From assembly GCA_022385805.1 (NCBI GenBank), contig MU277738.1, forward strand, positions 101,370 to 165,369: a DNA stretch of 64,000 bases. Direction: 5' to 3'. The position numbers were made by a program, and so were the translations under genes. The notes under the pieces were generated by a model. That model was not told the DNA's origin and ran no database searches. It saw only the letters and a list, made by a program, of their open reading frames with translations. Shown one piece after another: positions 1-11,609 of the stretch (the first letter of the stretch is position 1; the number at the start of each line of letters is the position of its first letter). Source of the stretch: Pilatotrama ljubarskyi (taxonomy: Eukaryota > Basidiomycota > Agaricomycetes > Polyporales > Polyporaceae).

Positions 1-604
1 TAGCACTTGAAGCGGTACATAGCCGTGGTGAGCACTATGGTTCGGACGGCATGTTCCTGATGTATGGTCCTACACCAAATTCCAGGTTAACATTGGAACA
101 TACAATTTGAGCGTATGTGCGAAGTTTGAAGCTTATCGGAGGCGACGATGGGAAGTTATTCAATGTCTTGTGGCCAGCGTTCGAACACTGGGTCCATGAT
201 AGTAGTGCGAAGCTAAAGGTACGTATATCGTCCTCACAGGCAATCCTCGTCGCGAGAAGATTCTCGTCGCGAGAAGATTCGAGTCCGTCCTCGGGAAGAG
301 GTTCGCGCCTCTCCAGTTCGATTACAGCAACAGGGCTCGGAGCCTCCGGGCCGCAGTAGAAGTCAGGAAGACCTCGAGGTAGCCGCATGGTCATGGCTAG
401 AAATTGACGCTGCCGCAGCACATCGGTGCTATATAGCGCATGAATTGTGAAATAGTCGTCCTTTCCATCCCGTCATAGACATCCATAAGCGTTGGTTCCG
501 TCTATCGTAAGTAGGTTGTTCAAGGGTACTGTATTGTGCCAAGCTGTCGTCGCGAACCTCACGAAACCACAGGTTGCAGTGTCCTCGTCACTTGCCATGC
601 TTAA
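1..604. other. Left-edge region with no assigned gene
   Basis: No reading frame here matches a family I recognise. The minus-strand frame at 35-421 starts at GTG and has no domain signature. A 17-base unit (ctcgtcgcgagaagatt) is repeated directly twice at about 247-281. The region may hold the promoter and first exon of the BTB gene that follows, because that gene has no in-frame ATG in its visible first exon. Confidence 0.4.
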
Positions 605-1678
605 CGTCCAGATCGCATCGAGCGGCGCCGGTGCCACGGAGTACTGGAATGCAGCGTAGCATATTCATCCGTCGGGCTCGTACGAACGGCCGGCAGAACG
701 TGGATCGCGGACGGAAACATCGTCCTAGTGGCGGAGGAACGCGCTTTCCGAGTACACAAGAGCACGCTCGCTCGTCATTCCGAGGTCTCCAAGGATCTCT
801 TCGAAGTGCCCCAGCCTCCGTCTTCTGCAGTTACGGCCTCGGAGAATCTCGACGGCTGTCCTGTGGTTCACCTACCAGACGCTGCGTACGACATCGAACA
901 GCTCTTACTCGCAATTTATGATCCTATACGGTGAGTGACTCGTGTACACCGCCTGCCGCATCTTGAGCCGACGTTGGGCTCACGGGCGCCGTTGCAGAGT
1001 ACTGGGATCTGCCGGCACCGGAACATGTCGCGCGTTATTGGCGCTGTTGCGCATGTCACACAAGTACCAGATCGATTCACTGTTCCAGGAGGCCATTCGG
1101 CGCGTCGAAGGACACTATGTGTCAAGACCACCCCAGGCTCCCGCGAATGACTCGCGACTCGGACTCGCCCAGCTCTGCATCGCGCCGTCGCATGAAGATG
1201 GGCTTGACGCCTTCGGCACGTTCCGGCTCGTAGGAAGGGACGAACTCCTCCCCGCGGCGCTGTATGATATCGCCCAGCTTCCGTCTTCCGATCTGGTTGA
1301 CGAGATATTCCGTACGGCGCGCAATCCACAGCCCCTGCTCTCTGCTGAGGATTTCAAGGGGTTCCTGGATAGCCAGCAAATCCTAACCGTGATCTGCATG
1401 TCAGTTTACCCAGAGCTCCTAGGCGACCACCCTGGGGAACAGTGTCTCAGCCATGAGGTATGCAGGCGGGCGAGGCATCGAGGTATCTTCAAGTTGCCGA
1501 AGTAGATCCCGATGACCGCGACCTGCTGTTCCCCGAGGTACAAGCGAAGACAGATACGTATCTTAGAGGCACAAAACTCTGTACTGCATGCTCAACGGAA
1601 ATTCGCACTGTTCGTGTCGCGATACAGAGCCGACTATGGACCTTGCTACAAATTTCGGTTGAAAACCCACATACATAG
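605..1678 (+). CDS. BTB/POZ domain protein (fungal short BTB family), 5' end uncertain
   Basis: Predicted protein-interaction adaptor of the short BTB family that is expanded in Agaricomycetes; the substrate or partner is unknown. The first visible exon (open from 605, coding to about 929) carries the hallmark core: a WIADGNIVLVAEE strand, then AFRVHKSTLARHS, DGCPVVHLPD and LLLAIYD. A GTGAGT donor follows at about 930 and an acceptor near 1016. Exon 2 holds ALLALLRMSHKYQID and a helical C-terminal half to about 1454. A last exon near 1550-1678 has the family's CTAC and RLWTLLQ pattern before a TAG. There is no in-frame ATG before a TAA at 602-604, so an upstream exon is likely. Around 1020-1050 the conserved text seems to be spread over two frames, which could mean a frameshift. 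The BTB assignment is firm; the exact gene model is not. Confidence 0.6.
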
Positions 1679-2030
1679 CTATAGCATCTGCGGATAGTCG
1701 ATGGCTCACCAGTAGCTCACTAGGATAGCGTCCCAATTTGGAGCCTTGACAGCTTGTATACCTCATTCGCGCCGCCTCGGGCTGTTTCAATTTCGAATGT
1801 CGAGGTGACCTGGACCTAGCTGTAATACTGTGAGATCCATGGATGATCTCCGACGTTCTTGTAATAATATTATGATGGTACAGTCGTGCAATGCTCGTCA
1901 ATGAATGTCCGGTGCGTCTCTAGAGACGGTCTGTAGTCTCAGTGTAGGTGCGTCCCAGCGTCGTCCCGCGTCACTATCCGAAGCCCTGCTGCCCCTGCTA
2001 CTGAGCATCATACCCTCCATCCCTGCCAAC
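1679..2030. other. Intergenic, convergent 3' ends
   Basis: This lies between the BTB gene (plus) and TVP38-1 (minus). An open frame on the minus strand runs on to 1898, but the exon phase of the TVP38 gene ends at the TGA at 2031-2033, so I treat this as untranslated 3' sequence. No other signal was seen. Confidence 0.4.
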
Positions 2031-3749
2031 TCAGCGACCGTATCCGCTCGACGCAAAACCCTCCGCATACCCCGCCGACTGCTGGGGGGCCCTCGACGGA
2101 CTCCTCGCGCGCTGGTCATACCCGAGCTGCGGCTCCTGCAGCGCGTACTCCTCCGGCCGCCACGTGCTCACACCAGCCGCGGGCGCAGTGGATGGTTGAG
2201 CGGCCCCGGGCGGGAGTCTGGAGGGTGGCGCGTACCCCGAGGATGACGCGGGCTGGGGCGCGGGGACGTGCAGCGTGACGCCGTCGAGCCGGACGGTCTG
2301 TTCGGGGTTGTGCGCGAGGAGGGGCGTGGCGGAAGGGTCGATCGCGTCGAACGCGGCTTCGGGGTCGGGTTCGAGACCGGCGGCGGCGCGGAGCTTAGCT
2401 TGCCTGAAAACAGAGGTATGGCTAATGAGCAGGCTGCCGGGGTATTGAGAGGTAGAGGTGAATGTACCTCATCTTCCGTCGGCGGTAGATGACCTGCTCC
2501 TTCACGCGTTCTGTCTGCTTGCGGATGTAGTGCATGGCGTACATGGTGATGAGGACCGTGAGCGCGATGACGACCGTCTTAATGATCTTCGTCTTGCGGT
2601 CGACGGTGCCTGCGATATACCAGTCAGGCCGGTAGATTAGAATCATGCATGCGTGGCTGACGTACCATTGCTCTGCGCTTCACCGAGATAGACGGTGGCA
2701 AACTGCTTGGGCAGGGAGAGGACCGCGGCAGCGAGGAACGTGAAGAAGCCCATGCCGCATGATGAGAAGACCGCGGTGGTAACTGGCAGAAGGAGGACGA
2801 TCAGAACTCCCTAGTCCTAGACAGTCGAGCATCAACGCACAATGTCCTGGCACGGCAGAGTAACGCATAACGACCGCGACCAGGAATCCTCCCTGACGGA
2901 CAACTTCGGCGAGCAGCGCGTACTGTAGCTTCTTCTCTTCTAGCTTCTTCCCACGTGCCATGCAGAACCACCTGAACGCGCTGTAGGTGGCATCAGACAT
3001 GGGCCTCGCCGTCGCTGAACACATCAGGAAAAACAGACGTACTAGTAGTTCGCAATCTCCCCGATAAGGGTGCCGGCGCAGACGATCCCGAAGCCGATCC
3101 ATACACCCCAGACATCTCCACACAAGATCGCAATGATTTCATGTCCGAATAGCTGCCGAGGGAGTCAGACATATCGGCAGCGTATAGGATGGCGGTGAAC
3201 TCACAGGAGGGAAGGACATAACGATCAGGATTGCGATTGGGATAAGCCATCCTCCAGGTGTCCTGGAGGCCATTTATGTCAACGACTATCTATTAAATCG
3301 GGGATGGCCTGGGCCACGCACCTCCGCATCCAGTTGGCGAACGGTCGCAGCCACTCCACGATCTGCTGCTGATAGACAAAGAAGACGACAACGATGGCGA
3401 TGATGGCAAGGGTAACAGCTACCCGGACTGCACAAACCGTCAGGACATGCAAGTCTGTAAATGCGCGAAAGAACGGACCTAGTTCTCTGGGGTTCCTGTA
3501 AGTCTCCAGATCGAGGAGCGACAGCAGAACGCCCCTCCTCTTTTTCTTTCCAGGACCGAGAGCCTCCACTTCCGAAGGCGTAGGGCTCGGTGTACGAGCG
3601 AGATCTCGTACGTCTACTCGAAGGTCTGCGTTCTTGTTGTGGGGACTCGGCTCCTGAGCAGCCACATAACTTGGAGGATACGAGTCGTCGTACGGGCTAT
3701 GGAAGCGGTTTCGGTGAGCAAGACAAGCGGTAGAGCAGGAGGACGACAT
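2031..3749 (-). CDS. TVP38/TMEM64-family Golgi membrane protein, paralogue 1 (SNARE-associated Golgi protein)
   Basis: Integral Golgi membrane protein of the TVP38/DedA (SNARE-associated) family, which is implicated in vesicle trafficking and lipid scrambling. Seven exons were deduced: 3749-3322, 3262-3205, 3152-3043, 2980-2841, 2782-2666, 2609-2468 and 2403-2031. They sum to 455 codons plus stop. In order they encode a hydrophilic N-terminus with PSPTPSE, a first membrane segment (IIAIVVVFFVYQQQ), GWLIPIAILIVMSFPP, the family signature GHEIIAILCGDVWG, GFGIVCAGTLIGE, ARGKKLEEKKLQYALLAEV, the RQGGF/PGH loop, TAVFSSCGMGFFTF with LSLPKQ, and a last membrane segment followed by a basic stretch. 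The tail is proline/serine rich and poorly conserved. The next gene but one is a paralogue in the same orientation, so this is a tandem duplication. Family assignment is strong; which copy is the yeast TVP38 orthologue is unknown. Confidence 0.85.
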
Positions 3750-5416
3750 TGCACGTACGCAACGGGCGGCATTGCAGTGGAAGGACGAAGACGAGAGATG
3801 ATGGAAGATGAAGTATAACACAGCAACGGCGGAACAGGCGAAGTCTTATAATGGTACAGAGGAAGGCGATGCTGGTGCGGGTGGCCACAGACGATGGAGC
3901 AGGTTCTGTCCACGACACACCCGAGCGAGTCTTATACACATTACCGTAATCGCTTGTCAGATGGAGCGCATCGCAGCCGGCCGCAGTGCCGCTGCGATAA
4001 AGTACGGTGCGTCTTGCATTGCCTCCGCGTCGACAGCCTACTGCTGACACAGAGCCGAGCGTCGCACTATCGACGCGGCGCAATTCCAGGGACGGGTATG
4101 TGCACCCTGGGGAACCCTCGAAAGCGGGGTCGATCACGGCTGATGACGGCTGAAAATAGCAACGGACGCCAATCCGCGCTAAGCGAAATGCGGGTATGCT
4201 GCTCGACTGCGCGGGTGATGCATGATGTCCGAACGAAGCACGGAGGCCGGCAACGAGCGCTTGACGCAAGTGCAGTGTTCGGTGGCGGTGCGTATCATCC
4301 TTTCCTCCTCCTGTCCCGGAGACGCACCCGACTTTGCCGCCATTGCTATCAATCTTACGGTCTCTGCCAAACCTGATCTCTGCAGCGACACAAGAACCAC
4401 TAGGCTAATACATGCAGAAAGTCGCTATGGCGTGTGCACATCGCCTATCAGCGATACTAGCTGTGATGAGCCAGCGTGTCGCGGTCTCACCTCGGTCCGT
4501 ACGATCATATGTCGTAAAGTCATTAATCTCGCTCGCGAGCAGCTGGTCAGCTCCATCATCCACGCTACGACTAGAAGAAAGCATCTCCAGACTCCAAACG
4601 TTACGCCAGTACTGTATACCGTGGAGGTCGCGTAGATGCGATACCGCCTCTTCAAAGTGGATCTCCTGACCCCTGATGAAATCGTCCCTCCACAAACATC
4701 CACGACGTCGACGAACTGAGACCGCAGTATGTACCCAAGCGCGGAATATGATGTCGGTGGAGGCCATCGAGGCATCCTCCTTCATGCCGCGCGCCTATGA
4801 ATAGACACAGGAACGCACTAGTAGAACAGGTTACAACCTCTCGCACTCCACAGTACACCGCTCGCCTGAGATATGCGATACACCGTGTGCGTTGGAGGCG
4901 TACGTTCGGACACGAGTGCCTCGTAGTGCCGGGTTGGCTAGGTCTGTACATCTCCAGGCCTTCCCTTCATCTTTTTACTCCGGAGGGCGTCCGACCTGTC
5001 AGACTTTGAGACGCGCGGCGTCGGAAACATGGCTAGGGCGGCGTCAGGGAGTAAGAATTCGCCGTTGGAATGGCATGAGAAGTCGGTGAGAAGCACAAAA
5101 GACGCGCACGACAGTGCGGGTAGCATGGATCGATGCTGTATGGTTTGTAGTGACATACCCGGACCCGGGATACTACTACAGATGTCGAGATACTACTGCT
5201 GGGGCAGTGCGAAGCCATCAACATACAAAAGCTACTTACAGCTCGTCTACATTACTTACGGTTCCGGCGCCCCTGGTAATACCCTCTCCACCTGTAACGT
5301 TAACATCCATACGGTCCACCGACCACACATCCGTCCTCTCGTCACCCGCCGGTCGACAGCCATATCGCGCCAGCCACGGACAGCTGGCACGTCAGACGTG
5401 CAGCAGCGCGGGCACC
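3750..5416. other. 1.7-kb spacer between the TVP38 paralogues, no recognised gene
   Basis: Several frames of 70-190 codons overlap on both strands (for example minus 4405-4785 and plus 4222-4635), but none shows a family motif, consistent codon use or introns of the local type. It probably contains the divergent promoter of TVP38-1 and decayed sequence. Nothing else could be supported. Confidence 0.4.
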
Positions 5417-7662
5417 TCATCCAAGCCTCTTCAGCGTGAGATCGCGCCTCTCACTCCCGCCGCGTCCCTCCGCTGTCTCTTCGACATGTCTCCGCGCCCG
5501 TAACGCCCTCTCGTGACCGCCCACGTCCAACTCTATCACCTCCACGTCCGCATCTCCACCACCACCAACACCGCCACTACCACTGCCGCCAGCCTTTCTT
5601 CGCCCACCAAAGACCTTCAGCTTGCCCACTCCCTTGCCCCAACGACTCGACCCTCCAGAACGCTTAGACCGGTGCGTCTCGGCAGACGCGAACCCGCGCG
5701 ACACCGCGCGCTGTGGTCGTGGCATGTGCACGACCACTGGATCTGAACTTTCGCTAGCGCCGGCGTGCGATTTCTGGGACAGCGATGGCGAGGACGAAGA
5801 GGGATACGCGAGGTCCTCGGGCCCGCGCGCGAGCGCGTCGTCGCCCTCTTCGAGATCTGCAGGCCGCAGCACCGGGATGCCGAGCGCGGCAGTCGTCTGG
5901 AGCATCCGCGCTTGCCTGAAAGGCGAAGTTCGAACGTAATCATCAGGATCGGCCTGCGCACCCTCGAACACGGATGGAGGACCCGCTCGAGGACGGCTCA
6001 CCTCGCTTTGCGCCTGGCGTAGACGACCTTCTCCTTCACCGCGTCGATCTTCTTGTTCACGTAGCGCATCGCGACGTACGTCATCGCCACCATCGCGAGG
6101 ATCACGACCGCCTTGATCGCGCCCGTCTGGGGCGAGTTGCCTGTACGCGCAATCGATCGAGGCGGTGAGCACGCGAGACCTCGGACCGAGGTGCGACGCC
6201 TGTCGACGCGGACGCGGACGTGCGGGACATACTGACGCACCGTTTGTGGACTGTGCGACGCCGATGTAGGTCGTCGCGAGCTGCTTCGGAAGGGAGAGCG
6301 TCGCGGAGACGAAGAACGCCCAGATGCTCATCCCGCAGGTCGAGAAGATCGCCGTGAGCACTGCGGCCGAGGGCGCGCCAGTCAGCAACGCTGCGGGGGA
6401 GAACGTGAATGTGCGGGGCGCTCACGATGGCCGGGGATGAAGGTGAGGCGCATGACGGTGGGCACGACGAGCCCGCCCTCGCGCACGACCTGCGCGTAGA
6501 GCGCGTACTTGAGCCGCTTCTCCTCCATCTTCTTTCCGCGCGCCGTGCAGCACCATTTGAATGCGCTGTTCCACGGCGAATGCGAGGGGCGGATAGAGGG
6601 CCGCGGTGAGAGGGCGAAAGCGTGGAGGTATGAACAGAAGGACGCACTAGAAGTTGCCGAGCTCGCCGAGCAGCGTGCCCGCTGCGACGATCCCGAAGCC
6701 GACCCATATGCCCCAGACGTCCCCGCACAGGATGGCGATGATCTCGTGGCCGAATAGCTGGCGCGCGAGGCTGGGTCAGCGCTTGGTATAGGCAAACAGA
6801 CCCGGGAGGGCGCGCAGGACGTACGGGAGGGAAGGATAGGATGAACATGATCGCAATTGGGATGACCCACCCGGCTGGGGTGCTGGAACGGTGGACCATG
6901 AGGTGAGCGCCCGCTTCGCGTACTACGCCGAAGATGAAGATGTACGCACTCGTGCATCCAGTCTGCGAAGGGACGCATCCACGTTACGATGCGCTGCTGG
7001 TACGACAAGAAGACAGCGACAAACACGATCCCGGAGATGATCGCGGTGAGTGTGACTAGAATATTTCGTCAGAGCGAACCTCACGGCCATTCCGACAGAC
7101 ACGACCGCATCTCGCAGTCCATTCGCGCTCGCAGTCGAAGAGGATGGTTTAACACCATAGGACAATGTACGGAAGCGTACGCACATATCCCGCGTTTGTT
7201 CGCGTACCGCTTTGGGCGCAGGTAAGGCTTGATATCCCCGATAACCTTCGTCTTCCTCTCCAGTAGGCGCGCCTCGTTAAGCGTCGGGCTCGGCGTGCGC
7301 AGCACCTCGCGTACGACCACCTCCGCAGCGGACCCCGCCTTATCACCGTCGAACATCGACTCCTCTCCGTCAGGGAGCGGTGGAGGGTGCAGCGTGGGTG
7401 AAGCGCCCAGGTGAGGAGAAGTCAAGACGTCTGGAGAGCCGCTTGTGCGAGTAGGGTCACCGGGCTGAGCCTGTATGGCGGCGGCGGGGATTGACGGGTG
7501 CGCGAGCGGGACTCGGATCGACGAGGATGTCGGAGGGTACATGTGGGCGACACTTGGTGCGGAGCGTGGACGTTCGTGTAGTTGTGGATCCGCGGGTATC
7601 CTGGGTGGTGGTTTGGAGAGGTTAGTGCAAGCTACAGAAGTCAGAGACGAAGGGAGAGACAT
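5417..7662 (-). CDS. TVP38/TMEM64-family Golgi membrane protein, paralogue 2
   Basis: Second tandem copy of the TVP38/SNARE-associated Golgi family. The ATG is at 7662 and opens a serine/proline-rich N-terminus with RTPSPTLNEARLL. Downstream exons carry GIVFVAVFLSYQQRIVTWMR (about 7050-6960), GWVIPIAIMFILSFPP (about 6880-6835), GHEIIAILCGDVWGIW with GTLLGELGNF (about 6755-6655), ARGKKMEEKRLKYALYAQV then VREGG and IPGH (about 6540-6425), TAIFSTCGMSIWAFFVSA with LSLPKQ (about 6375-6260), and a last membrane segment with basic YARRKAR (about 6170-6000). The tail from about 5935 to the TGA at 5417-5419 is Ser/Gly rich. It keeps the same exon order as paralogue 1. The join between the first and second exons (near 7207 to 7060) does not resolve cleanly by eye, so that part of the model is uncertain. 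Confidence 0.8.
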
Positions 7663-9000
7663 ACTCGACGATCATGGTTGCAAGCGCAGTTCGGAAGACA
7701 GTTACGATAAGTCAGAGCGATACCGACTGTGACCAAAGCTGCGACCGCAAGAAGTTGTTCTCGCCAGTGGACCAGGATAAGATGAGTAATGGTGCACACC
7801 GACGGGGGCGTGAAATGAGAGAGCCTTTACGCGCGGATGAACGCTGCCTCTCGCTTTATGTACACCGCAGCGTGCCAAACTCAGTTCCGCACGGAAGCAT
7901 CCTCAGATGCGCACTTCGAGGCCGAGGCCGCAACACCTGAGAATGCCTGCGGGTTGTATTGGCTGGGTGGTGGGTGTCAACAACACCGCCCTGGCGCGAA
8001 CCGCGGCTCGTCCGCCAAGAATGCGGAAGAGTACGTGAATGCCCCACACGGCGTTCTCATGGGTGGCTTCTTGCCCAGGGAGACGGAGTGTACCCGCTCG
8101 GTGCGCCCTGCCGCTCCGGTCCGGTATGCGCTGAGGAAACGCGCAACGGGTTGACCTACGGTCTCGCGAGCGCATAGGATTCGCTGCGGATAGACTTGAG
8201 ATGCTCGCAGTGCGCTGCGTCCATGTACATTTCGAGGAGGAGGCGGTGGTGCTTGAGGAAAACGATGCGGGAGAAGTTCTGTTGCACGGAGAGTTCGGCA
8301 TGGTGGCGTAAGAGGCATGTGTCGTCTCCGGGACAAAGACGGCTATAGAGCGACGATGGCTGCCGGAGCAGCGTGAGGGCGCATTATCTGGGCTATGCTG
8401 TGTGCGACAGTGACGAGAGGATGGGGGACCGATGTCTCGCGGATGGCGTAAGGGCGGGCCGCTTGTAGTAGGCGAGCGCTGAGGGAGAGAGTCAGAAGAA
8501 ACAAGAACTGTATACAGGTAGAACACCTACTTCCTGCTGCCTCTACAGTCCCCCAAAGACTGTCCCGCTGCTCTCATAGGTGGAAGTATTGCTTGTTATA
8601 TGTCAATGCGACTCCAAGTGGTGGAGGATGTTCACCATGGCCACGGGTGATAAATCACAGCTGAACGCTATCCTATGTTGGCTCAGAGCCCCTCGTTAGG
8701 CAGTGAATCATGTCTGTCATGAGTCATGGTTCAAAGTACCATCGTCGTGAACATAGAGTATCCGCGAAGATGGTAGTTGTGGTGGATGCTCTATGATATA
8801 TGAAACGTTGCGAAGCGCCCGAGAGACGCGTCGCGAGTCGCGCGTGTGGCGGGAGGAGCCCCCACAGCGACGTCATAGCCTTGCCCCAATATAACACCTC
8901 GTCTGCGACGCTTCTTCTCCTTACTCTTTTCGACTGTCTATCCGTTCTGCAACACTTGCCAAACAACACGTATATACTCATCAACCAACACCAGACCACG
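7663..9000. other. Spacer with one coding-like minus-strand stretch; promoter of the 9001 gene
   Basis: A minus-strand frame from about 8370 down to 8160 reads like real protein (CPGDDTCLLRHHAELSVQQ then HRLLLEMYMDAAHCEHL). It begins just after a possible acceptor CAG and runs into a possible donor GTAGGT, so it could be an internal exon of an unrecognised gene. I could not build a full model. The 8880-8900 stretch (CCAATATAACA) is a plausible TATA-like core about 110 bp ahead of the ATG at 9001. Confidence 0.35.
8160..8370 (-). CDS. Possible internal exon of an unrecognised gene
   Basis: This frame is uninterrupted, rich in charged and aliphatic residues, and bounded by a CGGCAG acceptor-like site near 8370 and a GTAGGT donor-like site near 8160. 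Its text includes LLRHHAELSVQQNFSRIVF and LKHHRLLLEMYMDAAHC. I do not recognise the family. Flanking frames do not give an obvious start or stop, and the nearest downstream acceptor would make an intron of only about 29 bp, shorter than any other here. It may be a relic. Confidence 0.25.
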
Positions 9001-9608
9001 ATGAGCAACTACGGTACGCCTCTCCTCGCGCTCACTCCAGACAGAACCAGCCCAGCTCACCACTCTCTCCCCTATCTTTGCAGCCAGCGACAGACAAGCC
9101 GACCGCGACTTCGCCTTCCAGACCGGAAACTACCCACCCGAGAACGACAGTACGTTCCCCGTCCTCTCCGCCTCATCTCACAAAGTCACTAACTCACCCC
9201 CCCACAGCGACCTCCGAAGGCGGCTACGGCTCCCCCGACACCTTCTCCCCCCGCTCCCAGCGGCGCGCCGACCCCTTCGAGACCCAGGCCCAGCAAACCG
9301 GCCTCGTCGACCAGTCCGTCGACGGCGGCCCCCTCGCGCCCGAGATCCAGGACGCGAAGCAGGGCGCCGACCCCCGCGCGCGAGAGCAGTTCGCGCACGA
9401 GGCGCGCCGCGACTTTGCCCACCCCTCCCAGGCGCAGTCCAGGAAGCCCGGGCTGGAGGGCGCGCGCGGGCTGAATCCGTACGACCGGAACCCGGACACG
9501 CTCGACGAGGCGCGGGAGATGCTGGCGAGCAGCTATGCGGACCAGAGGGGACGGCAGTTCGAGAGCTCGGGCGCGGCGAGTAACGAGGGCGATCCTGAGG
9601 CGTTCTAG
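9001..9608 (+). CDS. Small hydrophilic hypothetical protein, 159 aa
   Basis: Three exons: 9001-9013, 9084-9149 and 9208-9608. They are joined across two GTACG-type donors and CAG acceptors, giving 159 codons plus stop in one frame. The first exon is only 13 bases. The product is hydrophilic and low in hydrophobic residues, with no membrane segment or signal peptide. It is rich in Asp, Gln, Arg, Gly and Ala, and contains QRRADPFETQAQQTG, a REQFAHEARRDFAHPS stretch and DEAREMLASSYADQRGRQFE. That composition recalls small stress-associated or intrinsically disordered fungal proteins, but no domain is recognised and no function is assigned. It is convergent with PHO88. Confidence 0.75.
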
Positions 9609-9957
9609 TCGCGAGTTGGATAGGGAACGGAACGGACGGATGGACGGACTTGTACGATAGACATTTGACCGTCAACGCCCTGTGATTTTTCGCGAAAGCA
9701 AGATGGGGGCGGCACACGCAGACGAGCAAGCGTTGGCCAATGCAGACCGGGTGAGAAGCATTAACAAATGGATATTTTTGCGGCACCCGCATCCCTGCGG
9801 TCGCGCGACAAATAACGAGAACACACATGAAAGGACCGCCGGACGTCGGACCCTCTAACGACCCGTCCCATCCCGTTCCGGTCAATATTGTACTGTAGTA
9901 CCGTACACACGCGCCCCATCCGCGTCCACCAGGCAACCGAACGAGAGGAAGAACGCC
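9609..9957. other. Intergenic between convergent genes
   Basis: About 350 bp separate two facing stop codons. I see no open frame of interest. It must contain both polyadenylation regions. Confidence 0.5.
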
Positions 9958-11003
9958 TTACTCTTCCTTCTTGCCGACCTTCTTCTCGGCCTCGTCGATC
10001 GCAGCCTTGTCCGTCAGCGGGTCCGCCGCCGCTGCAAATTAGCCCAGCAGTCATCAGCATCGAGACGTCTGCAGCACACTACCAACCAAGACTCACCACC
10101 GAACATGCCGCCGGTCTTGAACGGCCGCTTGAGGTCGCCCTCGGCGGGCTTGTTGAACACGTGGATCGCGACCGGCTTCGCGTCGTACAACGTCTTGAGG
10201 CCCATGAGCGCCTGGATGAACAGCGGCTGCGTGTACCTATCGTGCGATTCAGACATCAGCATTCGGCTGTATGAGACGCGGGACGCGGGAGCACGAGTGC
10301 GTGACGCAGACGGGAGACGCACCCGAGGTAGAGATGCATGAACGCCATCATCGCGAGGCCCATGTACACCCCGCGCACGAGCTTGGAGGTCTCCGCGAGG
10401 TCGTAGTCGCGCACCGTCGTCGTCACGAGCTTGCTCTCATCCTTGTTCTGCGGGAACCGTTCGATCAGCTTCCCCCGACCGGGGCAGCTGCAGTGTGGGC
10501 GGAACGTACCATGGCATTGGGCTCGACTGCGGATGCGAGAAACGAGATGTGAGAGGTCAGAGCCGGGTTATGACGTGCGGGTTGGGCACGCGAGAGCGCG
10601 GGGGAGATACGCACCGTACTTGAGCACCGTCTGGTCATTCTTCTTCTTGATCTACACGAGCGCGTCCGAGATGAGCACACAGGTTGAGGATGGAGGACGT
10701 GGAAGACGGACCTGCTGCGCGACGTAGTAGTACACGCCGAGGACGATGACCTGCGTCGCGACGTACGCGATGCGCACGTACACGAGCACCTGCGGGTCGT
10801 CGAACGGTATCCGCCTCGCCACTGTCCCGCGCGCACCCGAGCGAGCAGCACAGGTGTCGTTCCGGAGTGAGACGGAATGAAAGGGACGAGAAGCGGAAAA
10901 AGGGCGGGTGAGCGGCGGGCGCGCTGGCAGACGAAAGCGGCGAAGGGGACGGACCTTGCATGGCGGCGAGGGAGATGACGAGGTTGTTCACCGCCGGGTT
11001 CAT
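9958..11003 (-). CDS. PHO88: PHO88/SND3 family ER membrane protein
   Basis: ER membrane protein of the PHO88 family, known in yeast as SND3, a component of the SRP-independent targeting route and linked to phosphate transport. Seven exons: 11003-10955, 10821-10712, 10651-10615, 10526-10510, 10447-10323, 10236-10097 and 10031-9958. They total 183 codons plus TAA. Family landmarks appear in order: MNPAVNNLVISLAAMQ, IPFDDPQVLVYVRIAYVATQ, IKKKNDQTVLKY, VEPNAM, KLVTTTVRDYDLAE, GVYMGLAMMAFMHLY, YTQPLFIQALMGLK, GDLKRPFK, and a lysine/glutamate-rich tail. The fourth exon is only 17 bases, yet it encodes the invariant VEP motif, so it must be retained. Length and motifs match the family well. Identification is firm. 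Confidence 0.95.
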
Positions 11004-11609
11004 TGTCGGATAGCCGAGGAGGAGGTGAGGGTGGGTGGGCGAGAGGGAGGCGGGGTGGAGATGCGGGGGAGGAGGGAGGCGGAGGAGCTGGGACGAGGGG
11101 AGCAGGAGTACGGGCGTCCAGAAAATGGGTAAGACGTGTACCTTCCTTTCTCGGCGTTATCGCTCCTCCAGATGCGGTGCTCCGTCCATCTTATCTTATC
11201 GCGTAGAGCTTCAGTTGCAAGTCTCGTGACTCGAGTAGTAGCGCACCCGCCATTTGTCGAGTCCCTCCCCCGTCATGTTGGAACTAGCTAGAGAAGGTTA
11301 CCGCCGAGTCTGTGTCCTGCACGTCACCTGGTGTGCTCAAATCTGGCGATTTCGAGCCTCGACCACATGGATATTTAAATCTCAGTAATAGTCACGGTAC
11401 TAGTCCGTGGCCTGCGAGCTTCACGGTAAGTAGTTGATACATGCCCTCGTCGTCCACGCATTGATTGATCACTCTGCAGGGGGCGACCACTCCCATCGAG
11501 ATCCGTTGCTCGCCAGCTCAGGTGTGCTTCATTGCATCGACTAGCTACTGAGGCACTCACCTGTCGTCCGCACACCCCAGACCTACTCAGAACGGTGTAC
11601 TATCCGTCG
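11004..11609. other. Intergenic, divergent promoters of PHO88 and a BTB gene
   Basis: The first 130 bases upstream of PHO88 are a purine-rich GAGG tract on the plus strand (11020-11110), in effect a pyrimidine-rich promoter for the minus-strand gene. The rest shows no gene. The first exon of the following BTB gene may lie in the right half. Confidence 0.4.

Noticed and set aside
35..421. 128-codon minus frame at the left edge
   Set aside because: It starts at GTG, has no motif and no splice context, and overlaps a short direct repeat.
1898..2030. Extension of TVP38-1 to the stop at 1898
   Set aside because: The exon phases worked out for the gene reach a TGA at 2031-2033; the longer frame is out of phase.
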